Assembly (NCBI GenBank): GCA_032191485.1
Contig: JAVDOI010000001.1
Location: 38,111,885-38,175,884, forward strand
Direction: 5' to 3'
DNA: 64,000 bases
Origin: Leptoclinus maculatus
Taxonomy: Eukaryota > Chordata > Actinopteri > Perciformes > Stichaeidae
Made by a program: the position numbers and the translations under genes
Part shown: positions 16,983-31,110 of the stretch, one piece after another
Layout of the letters: each line of letters begins with the position of its first letter
Position numbering within the stretch: the first letter of the stretch is position 1
Notes under the pieces: generated by a model
What the model was told of the DNA's origin: nothing
Databases searched by the model: none
Seen by the model: the letters and a program-made list of their open reading frames with translations, nothing else

Positions 16983-17234
16983 TTACTGTAAACATAAATA
17001 CTGCAGCACAGAGTGTTCAGAGATCACTTCATCCACAAGCACTTTGATTTCTGTGTAAAAAAAAATCCTTTTCTTAGTCTTCCTCTCGGTAGCTGCCGTG
17101 ATTCCCCATAAAGACCCACTGACCAGCAGGCTCATGTCTATGTGCCAACATTCATAAGGTGCTCTGCATTGACCATTTATGGTTGAATGTGGGCGTGTGA
17201 GGGCGGCATGTAAGGCTGAACCAGCTGCACACAT
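16983..17234 (-). pseudogene. Myb/SANT-like protein remnant of a Harbinger transposon
   Basis: In the C-terminal half the frame contains ERKTKKRIFFYTEIKVLVDE. The pattern of a basic RKTKKR stretch, an F-x-TEI and a V-L-V-x-E-V helix start matches the beginning of Myb/SANT-like DNA-binding domains (Myb_DNA-bind_5 type). In PIF/Harbinger transposons this second protein helps the nuclease bind DNA. Only the first helix region is visible; the frame stops after about 83 codons, while an intact protein would be a few hundred residues. The position, some 170 bp inside the right terminus and reading inward, fits a Harbinger accessory gene. The true start is unclear. No host gene needs to be invoked. 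Confidence 0.55.
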
Positions 17235-17399
17235 TTACAGGTTGATTTGGGATTCATATAAGGAAACTGCACAATGACAGGCGTACGCAAGGTTTTATTA
17301 ATCAGAATGTTTTTTGGTGTACATACATATACTCCTTTGTACATATGCAAGCATTTAATGTGGATTCCATGCACTGTTTTTATAAATGAGACCCCTGCT

Positions 17400-19540
<2,141 letters not shown>

Positions 19541-19599
19541 TACACACACACACACACACACACGCACACACGCGCACACACACACACACGCACACACAC
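19541..19599. repeat. Imperfect AC/GC-interrupted microsatellite
   Basis: An AC run broken by several 'cgc' variants, indicating an older and decaying array than the perfect ones elsewhere in the window. Confidence 0.95.
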
Positions 19600-19954
19600 A
19601 AATACGCCACGTGCACATGCATCCATACACAGTCACACCTACACAGATGGGGAAACTAAGTGGGAAAATGTTTCTGACTCCCACAGATATATGGCTTCAA
19701 AATTGTATTTCAGACCTTTTTCTTTCTGACTCTGGACTATCTCAAATCGCAATGCAAATGTTAAATTTCTGAGATTGCACTTTACAAGCTGGGAAAGGTA
19801 GGAAAAAAGTCTCAAAATATACTACTCAAAGAAAGATAATTTGCTGAAATTTTTCTTAAAGCAGCTAACGTCACTATTTTTATATTAACGATGCATCACA
19901 TGGGTCATTGTTAATTGTTAATTGTTGCTCATAGGGATAAACCTACAAAGAAAT

Positions 19955-20525
19955 ATAGCCGCAAACGGCGAGTTCGGGGTTCAAGCCAACACAGACTGTT
20001 AGAAGTTAAAGTTTTTGATCTGGACCTGGTCCAATGTGGTCTAGATGTGGAAAATGAACAGTGAACTCTTGTTGTTTTCATTTTCTCAAGTAGATAAAGG
20101 TTTAACAAATCTAAAACTGTAATTTAAAGAATATTTGGCCTCTCTGGGATAATATAGTTTAAATTTGAATTCAGTGTGATATGCGGGTGGTGACAACGAA
20201 AGTAAGGTACTAAGTACTTTGTGATGGGTCAATGTAATATTGTTACTAGACTTGAAATAGTAATACGTTATACTACTCACCACTGGAAAAAAGTAATATC
20301 TTACCGTCACACATTACCAGTCAAGACTGGTCTCCATATTGTTCATCATTACAAAATGAACCCTTTTGTGTGTGCAATTCATCAGCAAATGACAGTGAAG
20401 CAATTTTCAAAAGAGCAGCAAGTTTTACCCTGTCAAAAAAACAAAGCCCAGTTTCAAAATAAAATCCCCAGAAAAATTCTATATCGTAAACCTATTTGGA
20501 ATAGATTTGTGGCGCCCCCTATTTG
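19955..20525. repeat. Teleost dispersed repeat fragment
   Basis: It begins near 'gaaatatagccgcaaacggc' and ends near 'tggcgccccctatttgcca', phrases I recognise from repeats spread through fish genomes. It has no coding capacity. The outer boundaries are approximate and I saw no clear target duplication. Confidence 0.45.
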
Positions 20526-21258
20526 CCAATTATAAGATACTTTTGCAAACTTAGGTCAACATTAATAACAAGCATATTATTGACACAAGGCTGATGCCCA
20601 TAAAAGCAGGCAGTCAATGGCGGTATAACACAGAAAATAAGTGTTTTAAGAAAGTGTGAATCAGTGCAACCTCGAGAGGTCCTTGAGCATGCTGCAATTA
20701 CTGACCACCCAAAATACCATGCCTTTTCCTGCAGCAGAATGCTAGATTAGCCGTGGACAACACAGATGTGCTCACTCACTCACTTAGAGTGTGTAATATA
20801 GAAGGGGTCTCAGAGGGTCCGAGATTGATTGACAGTTGAGGCCCCCTGAAAGCCTCAACAGCAAATTTAGGGGTCGTTTGGAAAAATCCTAAAAAAAATT
20901 ATTAATTTGTTGTAATTGTCAATAAAAATGTCTTTAAAAGGCTTAATATATCTATATAGATATATTGAAAATATAACATATTCGTAGCATTCATTATTCA
21001 AATTAAAATATTTACAAATATGGGTCTTGTTGCAGGGCATAGTCGTTGCATGGTTGTGTAGTTGTGCGATTGGCCTTCATTGTTAACGATATTAGCGTTG
21101 GTGATGTGTGTGCAAAGCTTGTATACAGTAGTGTAGTTGTTTGTGTTGGCTTGGATCCATAAATTCTTGTAGGCTATAGCGTATTGAGTCTTTGTTAGAC
21201 TTCAGCATAACATTGAAGCTCTAGGTAGGAGGGACTCTGATTGCCACCAGGTAATTGG

Positions 21259-21265
<7 letters not shown>
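20526..21265. other. Unassigned sequence
   Basis: AT-rich with no recognised gene or element; a palindromic AT tract ('atatctatatagatatat') lies near 20947-20964. Confidence 0.5.
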
Positions 21266-21326
<61 letters not shown>

Positions 21327-21341
21327 GAGAGAGAGAGAGAG
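21266..21341. repeat. Compound (AC)n(GA)n microsatellite
   Basis: About 29 AC units (to 21324) followed directly by about 8 GA units. Confidence 0.97.
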
Positions 21342-21727
21342 GACTTGACCCTGTTTCACGTGGAAGACCTTTTTGTCCTTCATAGCAGGAAAAAACAGTC
21401 AATAACAAAGTCACATAATTTCCCAGTGGACTTCCCAGCACACAGGACTAATATTTTGTCTAATGTCTCTCCTGTGCACACATGTTCAGACTTGCTCCTT
21501 TTCTTCTACTTGGGTTCAGTTTCAGGTTCAGGTTACTTTTATTTGTACCCATAGATAGACTTGGTTTGCAATAGAGAGCGAGGCATCCATCTCGACAGAC
21601 ATTACAATCAACACAGACAACAAGACAAACATGATAAAAGTACACAAGGCTACAAATCAGTCAATCATTAAATAAATAAAATAAATAAATACACAAATGT
21701 TGTTTCTATAGCATCTGTGCACTGTTG

Positions 21728-23253
21728 CTATGATTTCTTCACCTGAGTGATGGCTGCTGGAACAAAGCTGTTTTTATACCGCTTTGTTCTGCACCGTGGG
21801 ACCATATACCTCCGTCTAGAGCAGGGGGGGGCAATTATTGTTCCCAAGGGGCCACATGAGAAACAGAGACTGTTGTGGAGGGCCGGACCAATAGACTGAA
21901 CTCAATCCTGCTCAATATTATTCCACCTCTTTATAAAAAGTAAATTGTATGGTTTTGATAAGCTGTGAGTGGTAAGAGTAAATATTATGATCAGTGGTGG
22001 AATGTAACAAAGTATATTTGCTTAAGTACTGTACTTATGTACAAATTCAAGGTACTTTACTTGAGTATTTCTATTTTATTTAACTTTGTACTTCCACTAC
22101 ATCTCAGAGGGAAATATTGTACTTTTTACTCCACTACATTTGTCTGAAAGCTTTAGTTACTTTGCACATTATAATTTGTCAAACCCTTCCTAACTACCCA
22201 AACTGAACAACAGAGAGTATAAAGGAGTTAAAATGAGCTCCACCTTAAACATCTGCTGCAGGAATAATGATCCAAACAAATATAAATATGTAGTATCCAT
22301 ATATAATAGTAAAACACTGACAAGGATCATGTTTCTGTTAATTAGTACTTTTATTACTATTGTTTGTAGTCCAATGACCTCATGTTCTGTGTTTTAGTTC
22401 AGTGAACGAGTGACTGAAATCAGGTTGAATGTGTGAGGTGATGTGAAGGACAGCTGACAGGTGATCGTCAGTGAGAGAGGATCTGGATTAATTAAACTCC
22501 ATCACGGAGAATGTTTGTTCACATATGTAGGTCGATCCAAAGAGAACCAACATCTTCTGAGCATGTTGATTTTGCAGCTTAGCTACAAAGCCTCAGATGT
22601 CCGTGTCGCTCTGCATCACCAACACATCCCAGGTAGCCAACATGACCTAGCCCAGCTCCGGAGTAAGCTCGGCATGACGGAAGAAAGACGTCGGGCCGAG
22701 TCCGGTTGCCGACTCGGCTGAGACTCGGGATGAATGACGCCCCAGAATCGGGCCAAATACACCGGCCCGGTTCCGGCTGCTGACACTGCTATTATTGGGA
22801 TTGCAGTGAGCCGCTGCTCGCACACATCCACGAACGTACTAACGTAGTAAATTGAGATAAAAGACAGCAGCAGTCACCTTCAAAATAAAAGCAATGCAGC
22901 TGTATTCCGTGCATGATGTACAATTATTTACGTTCCTAATTTCCCATTGACGTCCCGCGGGCCAGTCGGCCACAGCCAACGGGCCGTACAATGCCCAGGT
23001 CTGGTCTAGAAGGAAGAAGCTGAAATTCCCTGTGCAAAGGGTGGGAGTCGTCCTTTAAAATGGAGCCGGTTATCCGTTGCAACTGTCTGGTGTACAGGGA
23101 CTCTAGGTTAAGCTGTGACTCACCAATCAGCCTGCTAGACCATTTCACAATTTGATACAGAGAGTTTCTGTTCTTTAAAGAGAGGTTTCCAAACCATGAC
23201 ACCAAAGAAAAGGATAAAATCCATTCAATAAAAGCACGATAAAATAAGGTCAT
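21728..23253 (-). pseudogene. LINE reverse-transcriptase C-terminus, split by a hAT insertion
   Basis: The minus-strand frame starting near 23253 begins MTLFYRAFIEWILSFSLVSW, followed by WFGNLSLKNRNS. This is the conserved region after the reverse-transcriptase domain in fish CR1/L2-clade LINEs. The frame runs to about 23004, where the hAT element interrupts it; the final codons lie on the far side of the hAT and end at the TAG at 21730-21728. The residues on the two sides of the insertion belong to the same conserved block, and the hAT sits in the TCTAGA that codes for a Ser-Arg pair there. Upstream of 23253 homology continues to about 23350 with a frameshift. The frame that reads on into the hAT is a chimera and not a real protein. 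Confidence 0.85.
21822..23003. mobile_element. Non-autonomous hAT element, copy 2 (1182 bp), nested in a LINE
   Basis: It has the same termini and interior as copy 1 at 11964-12970. Flanks are 'gtctagag' (21814-21821) and 'gtctagaa' (23004-23011), 8 bp with one mismatch. Compared with copy 1 it has about 200 extra bases (22498-22699) between 'ttaattaaac' and 'tccggttgccg'. I cannot assign this extra segment; it may be part of the ancestral element lost in copy 1 or a later insertion. Confidence 0.9.
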
Positions 23254-23375
23254 CTTGGTTTTGTCAATGTGGAAAAAGGAGTTTCCTCAAACAAAACAAA
23301 CGCTGGTGCCCCTTTTTGCACACGGCTACACAGTTTGCTTCAAAGTTCAGTTTTTGAGTCTACTTGGGTTCAGTT

Positions 23376-24654
23376 CCAGTTTTAAAGTAGTTTCTTATTA
23401 TTGCTGTTAGGGAAGTGGTTTTCCCCAAATCTTATCTCTTAATCAAAAATGATCATTATATGATCATATGACCTCATATCATGAGCACTGTCCTGGTGGT
23501 TTAATTTTAATGATGTGTGTTTTTGTTTATTTGTAGGGAGCCTCCACGATAAATGTATATCTTTTTCCCCCACAGTTCGTACCATTAAGTTTTACAGTGG
23601 CATTAAGTGACCACAACGTTCCTGACTTTGCTGACATGATTACCTCAATAGCAATGCAATAAGACAATCTTTTAAAATATGACAACAATATTTTTAACAA
23701 TAGCCTGGCTTCATTTATATCACACACATCTGGCATATGGATTGGTAATGATGCTCTTCAGCAGCTTTAGGTTCCCACAATAGAAAAAGTGTTTTATAAT
23801 CAACCATTTCCTACTGACTGATCTTTGCTATAAATTAAGGAAACACAAATACATTTGGTGTGTTATGACGAAATTAAAAAGATTTAAGGGTTTTTATTTC
23901 CCACTACATCCCTGTCTGTGACCAGCTGTTACTCAATAAATTAAAAAAGAAGCCAGCTGAATTCCAATTAGCAGATCTACATTTCAAAAATAAGATGCTA
24001 TTTGTTCTGCAGGGTAAGTTCCACTAAGACAGAGCAAATCCCCCCCCAAAAAGAGTGCTTGTGTATAAATGTTTTAATGTAACTGTGTGGAAGAGCATTC
24101 AGCTGTTCAAAAAAACTGAAAAAACCTCCGTCGAAATGTAATCGTAACCCCCTCGGTGGAGAGCTTCCTGTTGTGCAGTTAACTGTCAGATGACAGAGTG
24201 AGAAAGGGAAAAAAACAAAGGGGGGAGATGAGAACAGGAAACAAGAGGAGTGGAAGAGCTGTCAGCCGCACTCTGGCTTCTTAGGGTTTAATATCTCTTT
24301 CTCATGCACACATCTAAACCTCCTCCTCATCTGCTGTCAGTGAATGCCAGCTAGATGTCACTTTAACTCTGGATTTCCAGCTCATGACAGAGGAACTGAA
24401 GGTCAAATCACTAACTGTGAGCTCAGTTTAATGGGACTGAACATAAACCCCAGATAGTCTTAAAATACACTCAACAGCTGAGTTGTTTCAGGGGATTGAT
24501 CACGTTTATCAGTATCTGCTGCACATCTGCTGCAGACCCTTTTATTCATTATGTAAAATATAGTGGAACATAGGCCTAATGGAAATGTACTCCTGGTTGA
24601 CAATTTAGTATAGTCGACAGCGCAGGGGAGATATGATAGTGTGCTGCACTTTGC
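23376..24654. other. Unassigned sequence
   Basis: AT-rich sequence with no recognised gene, repeat family or transposon end. Confidence 0.5.
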
Positions 24655-25010
24655 TTTATCATGCAATGTTGTACCGATGCCGATACTGACTCAAATAGCT
24701 GGATCAGGTGTCATGACAATTGGGCCGATCTATTCAAATCAGTTCAGTCTATGTACATTATATACTGGAACTTCAATTCCTGTTCATTTTCTTACCAAGT
24801 TGCTGCTGGTGTACGATTTCTTAGTAAATGGAAAATAAATTGTGAATTTATATCTATGTATTTATTTGTTACATTTTGTGTTACAAAGCAATATTGATGT
24901 CAAGCCTGATGTTGCCTTACAAATAAAAGAATGATCTCAGTGTCTTCCTCACAGTGATGAATACAGCAGCCTATTAATTAAACACCGATATCGCATACAG
25001 CTCAAAAACT
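24655..25010. repeat. Decayed hAT-family fragment
   Basis: The phrases 'gtaccgatgccgatactgac', 'tgacaattgggccgatct' and 'cagtctatgtacattata' match a common fish hAT repeat that is rich in 'ccgatac' words. Terminal boundaries and target duplication are not clear. Confidence 0.5.
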
Positions 25011-26856
25011 GCTAATATACGGGAGGCAGTCGGGGTGAACGGTATCCTGAGACCGATGAGTGGTTGGGTCTAATGTGAGGGAAAGATTGTTCTTTTTTGG
25101 TTACATGTCAATAGGTTGAACTAATGCCTCAACTAACTTTTGACTTTTACCAAATGCTGTGAGTACAGCACCATTACCATGAACAATGTTAATCATGCTC
25201 GAGCTGCTGTGAGTTGATATTGTATTGCAAGAGGGGATAATGGAGAGAAATCACAAAATACAAACGTGTTGTTTGTAAATGTTTTGCAGATAGGTTCTGT
25301 ATGAACATTTTGCAACTTTGCAGATGCGTTCATTAAAAACATTTCCTCATTATGTTGAAAAAAGTAATCTGTCAAACTATTTTACTGTGCAAATTGAGAT
25401 AAACATAATTTCTAGGAAACAGGGCTGTGTTTTCATAGTTTTGGATGTCATTTCTATTTGCAATAAGATTGTACTCAATTAATTGATGATCCAAAAAGGC
25501 AGAAACATAAATCAGACAAGGCAAAAAACACAAGCTCCCAGGTTTGGCAGACTTCAGTTTCCCCTCTGGTTTAGATAATCTGGCTAAACCATTGGCTTTC
25601 CTTTAACCTATATTTTGTCTTTTGTTTGTCTGACTCCCCCACATCTCAGCAATGTTATCGACAGAACAAAACCAGACTCGGGTTGTTATAAACCAGAATG
25701 ATCCTTTAAAGATGGCAGTGAGATCCGTCTTGCTACTTCGAGGTGGATCCATCATATTTTCCCCCATTTTCTGGCTTTCCACGATGACCATTAAATGAAG
25801 CAATGGCAATAAAGACGTCTTCATATCTTTAGTTGCTGCATCAACTTTCATTTTCAGCAGTTCCAGTTTAATTCCAGCTTGGTCTTTTGATCAAAGAGCG
25901 CCGACTGAGTTTGTGTCATAAAAATGATTCTTGTTGAGTGAAAATACTACATAATCACGACTAAACCCATCAGCCAATTTTTATTGCTCCAGTCATTTAT
26001 TAACTCACCATGATGCATTGATCCCTAATTTGGGCCCATTATGACCGATGACAAAATAAAAATAATAATGGATTTTTGATTTAGGCTAGAAGCTGATTGA
26101 GGACGAGCAGTATATCTGACATGACAGGGAGATCTGTATTCATCTGGGTGAGTGTGTGTATGTGGGGGTCCCATTTCTGGTTTGGAGTGGTTGAGTGAGT
26201 GCTTTTGTGAGTAAGGTCACACTTTGTGAGATATCAGAAAAGCAATTTTCCCTCAAGTTCAGCGGTATGTGCTGAAGAGAGGAGGACCACAGCAGGAAGA
26301 AAGGGATTGTGGGATGTGGCACTGATATTCATCTGTTGTTCACTTGAACTATGTGTATTGCTGCTGGCCTGAGTGTGTGTGTTTGTGTGTGTGTGTATTT
26401 TAATTTTTGCAGTACAGTGTGTCTATTCTGTAGTAGTGGCATCTGAGCTCATCATGATGTGCATGCATTGTAAGCATTTAACTTATGGCCTTTAACATAG
26501 CAATACACATTAGACGAGTATGAGAGCATTTGTCTATTAAGTAAATTACTGTAGTTATTATAATCATCAACTAGATTAAATTTGATGTGTATCACTTGAT
26601 TTGTGTAATGAATGATAACTGCACTGTTTCTTTTTGACACAAATTCCAGTCCGACGTTATACATCTACAATATTATTACAGCATCTGTACAATCAAACCC
26701 TTTCATCAGAAAAGAACATTTATAAAGGACAGTTCAGCAAAATCTTATATCACGTTCAATTACAACACGTTTTAAGGTCTACACATGACAACTATGTTTA
26801 TAATTTTCCAAGTTGTAATCTTTTGTTCAGCGTCTCTTTTTATACAAAATAAAAAA
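25011..26856. other. Unassigned AT-rich sequence
   Basis: No gene or element is recognised. A short GT-rich tract lies at about 26375-26397. Confidence 0.5.
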
Positions 26857-27144
26857 AAAAATGTGACGACTCCTCTTCCCGGGGGAAGGGGGTACATACA
26901 TATTCATCCCAAATAAATATGTGATGAGCTGACCCCACCCTACATAGTAAATAGTTGTAGCTATGCTGTTTAGCGGTCTTTAAGGTTACTGTTAGTCATC
27001 CGTAGATATATAGTTAAGCTCTAAATACAGCACAGTTAACGTCCAGGCTCAACTTTTGCTGCAACGCGGCGTTTTCCAGCAAGGCGCTGTCTCAGTTACT
27101 TAAATGCATGCAAGTGCACATTCCTGGTGGATTACTTTGAAACG

Positions 27145-28410
27145 CAGTGGCGGGCCGTGCATTTTATACCTGGGCCTTCGCTCCTGTCCTGCAGCTGAAA
27201 CACAGTTATTATTTGTTTCGTGTAAAAATGAAGCCAACACCTATAGATACACTAACTGCAGAGAATACGCCGAGAGTGCGTCTCCTCTCTGCTCTGACTG
27301 CAGCTGGGACTGCTGCGTGTGGCTTCTGTGAGAGTGACCGCCTGTGAGTGCTTTGGGGCGGCGGAGGGGCTCACGGCAGCTCCCGCTGCTCGTTCACGGC
27401 AGTAACTGTAGAACGTACGTGCTTTAACATCAGAGTCAAAACACCAGAAAAGTCTCCAATAACACCAGAAAAAGTCTCTAGATTTGTCGCTAGTAGCTTT
27501 TGACAAAAAAAGTCGCCATGAGGGTTTGGAAAGTCGCCAGATTTAGCGAGAAAGTTGGCAACACTGGCACCGGCTAAATATGTCCCCAGAGCAACATAGG
27601 ACGTAACAATAGTTCCTATCACATATAAAACCAAACAAAAATTCATAAAATCAAGTTGTACAAATAATAATATACAAACAAGCATATTAAAGCTACTGCA
27701 GATGTAAAAACAAACGCAGTTAACTTACCAGAGCTGTTGTTCACTCAAAGACAAAGTCCATCCTTCTTTCTTTGTTAATAAAGAGTTTAATCTCACGGTT
27801 GTTCAGTACATCCGTGCGTTTTAGTTCCAGTAAGAAGTCCTTCTCGATTCATGGACGCCAGTGAAGACAATCGAGCCTCCCCAGTTGTATTTCTTGAATA
27901 CGTTTTAATGCGTTTGAGGGCTGAAAATGTCCGCTCGGCAGATGCAGCAGATATTGGCATTGTCACCACCCAACATGTCAGACTAGCCCACTGACCAATC
28001 ACGTACTTGTAGGCCAGCTAGCAGGCTCTGGCACGTCAAAGAATACGCCCAACATGTCAAACTAAAGATCTGATTGGTTGAAGACTATGACAATCAACAA
28101 TATCGTCCCCATTCACTTAAACTGCAAAGGGATTCACTTGTGAGTCTGCAGGCCTCGGGCCTCTCTTCTTACCTAGAGACACAGAGGTGAAATCTGATTG
28201 GATAAAAGCTCTACTTAAAACAAGCTGCACTGGAAGCAGAGCAACAGTAGCTGTGCAATGAGAAAATAAGATAATGGGAAAAATATTTTTATAAATTATA
28301 ATACATGTAGTGTATTTAAGGAAAAATATTAAATTATAAAATAGATATAACTTTGTGATTCTGTTTAGGCCAGCAGAGAAGGCTTTGCAGGCCCTGACGG
28401 CCCACCACTG
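27145..28410 (-). mobile_element. Internally deleted ZMYM1-like hAT transposon, copy 1 (1266 bp)
   Basis: Read on the minus strand the element starts CAGTGGTGGGCCGTCAGGGC (from 28410) and ends at 27145 with a terminus that reads CAGTGGCGGGCCGTGCA inward. Flanks are 'ttgaaacg' (27137-27144) and 'ctgaaaca' (28411-28418), sharing six central bases. Only the 5' non-coding region (28410 to about 28000) and the last part of the transposase gene remain; everything between is deleted. Near 27410-27565 there is a block with 'gttggcaacactgg' that looks like a further small repeat. A second copy in the opposite orientation is at 33754-35080. Confidence 0.82.
27793..28002 (-). pseudogene. hAT transposase C-terminal dimerisation domain remnant
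   Basis: The frame contains ISAASAERTFSALKRIKTYS and continues RNTTGEARLSSLA. This is the hATC (Dimer_Tnp_hAT) signature found in hAT transposases and in the host ZMYM1-like proteins derived from them: a (S/A)-S-x-E-R-x-F-S-x-L-K-x-I-K core. About 45 residues of the domain are present, while a whole transposase would be 600-800 residues. The first residues of the frame come from the element's 5' non-coding region joined across the deletion, so the ATG at 28002 is not the original start. The catalytic DDE residues are missing, and it cannot be active. Confidence 0.88.
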
Positions 28411-28460
28411 CTGAAACATGGATGCTATGTATTTCTGCTGTTTACCTTGCGGTCGTCACA

Positions 28461-30481
<2,021 letters not shown>

Positions 30482-31110
30482 CTAGCAGTTCCTTTCCAGC
30501 TGAAGACAGAGCCCAACCTTGCACTCCTCACACATCCAGGGTGTGCTTTTATGGCAGAGAGTGCACCGTTTCCTCTTGGGGGATGAATCTGGGTGGGTGA
30601 GGGTTGGCAATGTCAGGGTCTGCCACCGTTTTCCAGGCCTCTTGACGAATTGGTGACCGGCTACGAGGGGCATCACCAGCAGCATCAGCACCTCTACTGC
30701 TACGGCCTCTGCCACGGCCACGGATCCGACTCCGTCCACACACTGTACCACTGCTGGTACTGGTGGATGGCCCTTCATCAGAAGAATCTCCAAAAATATA
30801 AAGATATATCATAAGATTAGATAAGATTTATCCAAAAGAAACCCTTGTATTTCTAGACAAACATTTTCAACAGTATAGGAAAAGTAATAAATATAACACA
30901 GGAAAAGTAATAAATAAAGCAATAATAAAGCAATTTGAGACAAAGCCAATAAGAAAATATACACTAGATATTGTAATAAAGCTGGGAATAAATATCCAGT
31001 GTATACAAACTGAATTACTTACTGTGGTTGAGATGGCGACACTCCTCCTGTCCATCCTCCTGTCCAAATCTCGACGGGACTTTCTTCTCCCTGGTAGATC
31101 TCCTCGACAT
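30482..31110 (-). pseudogene. piggyBac transposase remnant, N- and C-ends joined by internal deletion
   Basis: Reading on the minus strand there are three pieces. A short ATG-started frame from 31110 begins MSRRSTREKKVPSRFGQEDG. A second frame (about 30790-30590) has a GRGRGR-rich acidic and basic linker followed by EAWKTVADPDIANPHPPRFI, which resembles the W-x-x-V-x-D-P-D-x-x-P-x-P-R-F motif that precedes the piggyBac domain. A third piece in another frame (about 30575-30482) is a cysteine cluster, KRCTLCHKSTPWMCEECKVG then LC, matching the C-terminal Cys-rich domain of piggyBac transposases. The whole DDD catalytic domain, normally about 350 residues, is missing. It is a dead relic. Terminal TTAA sites could not be placed. 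Confidence 0.65.

Larger units (their letters stand above)
14062..17399 (-). mobile_element. Harbinger-like DNA transposon remnant with nested insertions
   Basis: The left end reads AGCAGGGGTCTTATTTATAA and the right end, read inward, AGCAGGGGTCTCATTTATAA: 19 of 20 bases match. Both ends are followed by 'gtacgc'-containing sequence. A coding remnant on the minus strand near the right end (16983-17234) looks like the Myb/SANT-like protein that PIF/Harbinger transposons encode beside their nuclease. The nuclease gene itself is not visible; the middle is taken up by later insertions. The right flank has 'tta', as expected for a 3-bp Harbinger duplication, but the left flank does not match. Superfamily assignment is therefore probable, not certain. 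Confidence 0.6.
21522..23358 (-). mobile_element. 5'-truncated LINE fragment with 17-bp target duplication
   Basis: The perfect direct repeat 'tctacttgggttcagtt' flanks the block at 21505-21521 and 23359-23375. Between them lie about 650 bp of LINE on the minus strand, interrupted by a 1182-bp hAT element. The LINE part codes for the C-terminal end of a reverse transcriptase of the CR1/L2 kind and then has a short 3' UTR. The 3' end (21523-21540) is made of short direct repeats (a 'cctgaa' motif on the minus strand) next to the duplication. It is severely truncated at the 5' side, the usual result of target-primed reverse transcription. This is one of the best-delimited insertions in the window. 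Confidence 0.87.
26862..28460. mobile_element. Probable solo LTR split by a hAT element
   Basis: The left edge reads TGTGACGACTCC and the right edge GCGGTCGTCACA, giving TG...CA ends with a 9-bp terminal inverted match. Once the hAT at 27145-28410 and its duplication are left out, about 325 bp remain, a usual LTR size. Flanking 5-mers are 'aaaaa' and 'acaaa', a possible duplication with one mismatch, but the left flank is an A-run and so is weak evidence. No internal retrotransposon sequence is adjacent. Confidence 0.5.

Noticed and set aside
22936..23253. 105-codon frame read as a single protein
   Set aside because: It fuses a LINE reverse-transcriptase end to hAT terminal sequence, so it is a chimera made by insertion.
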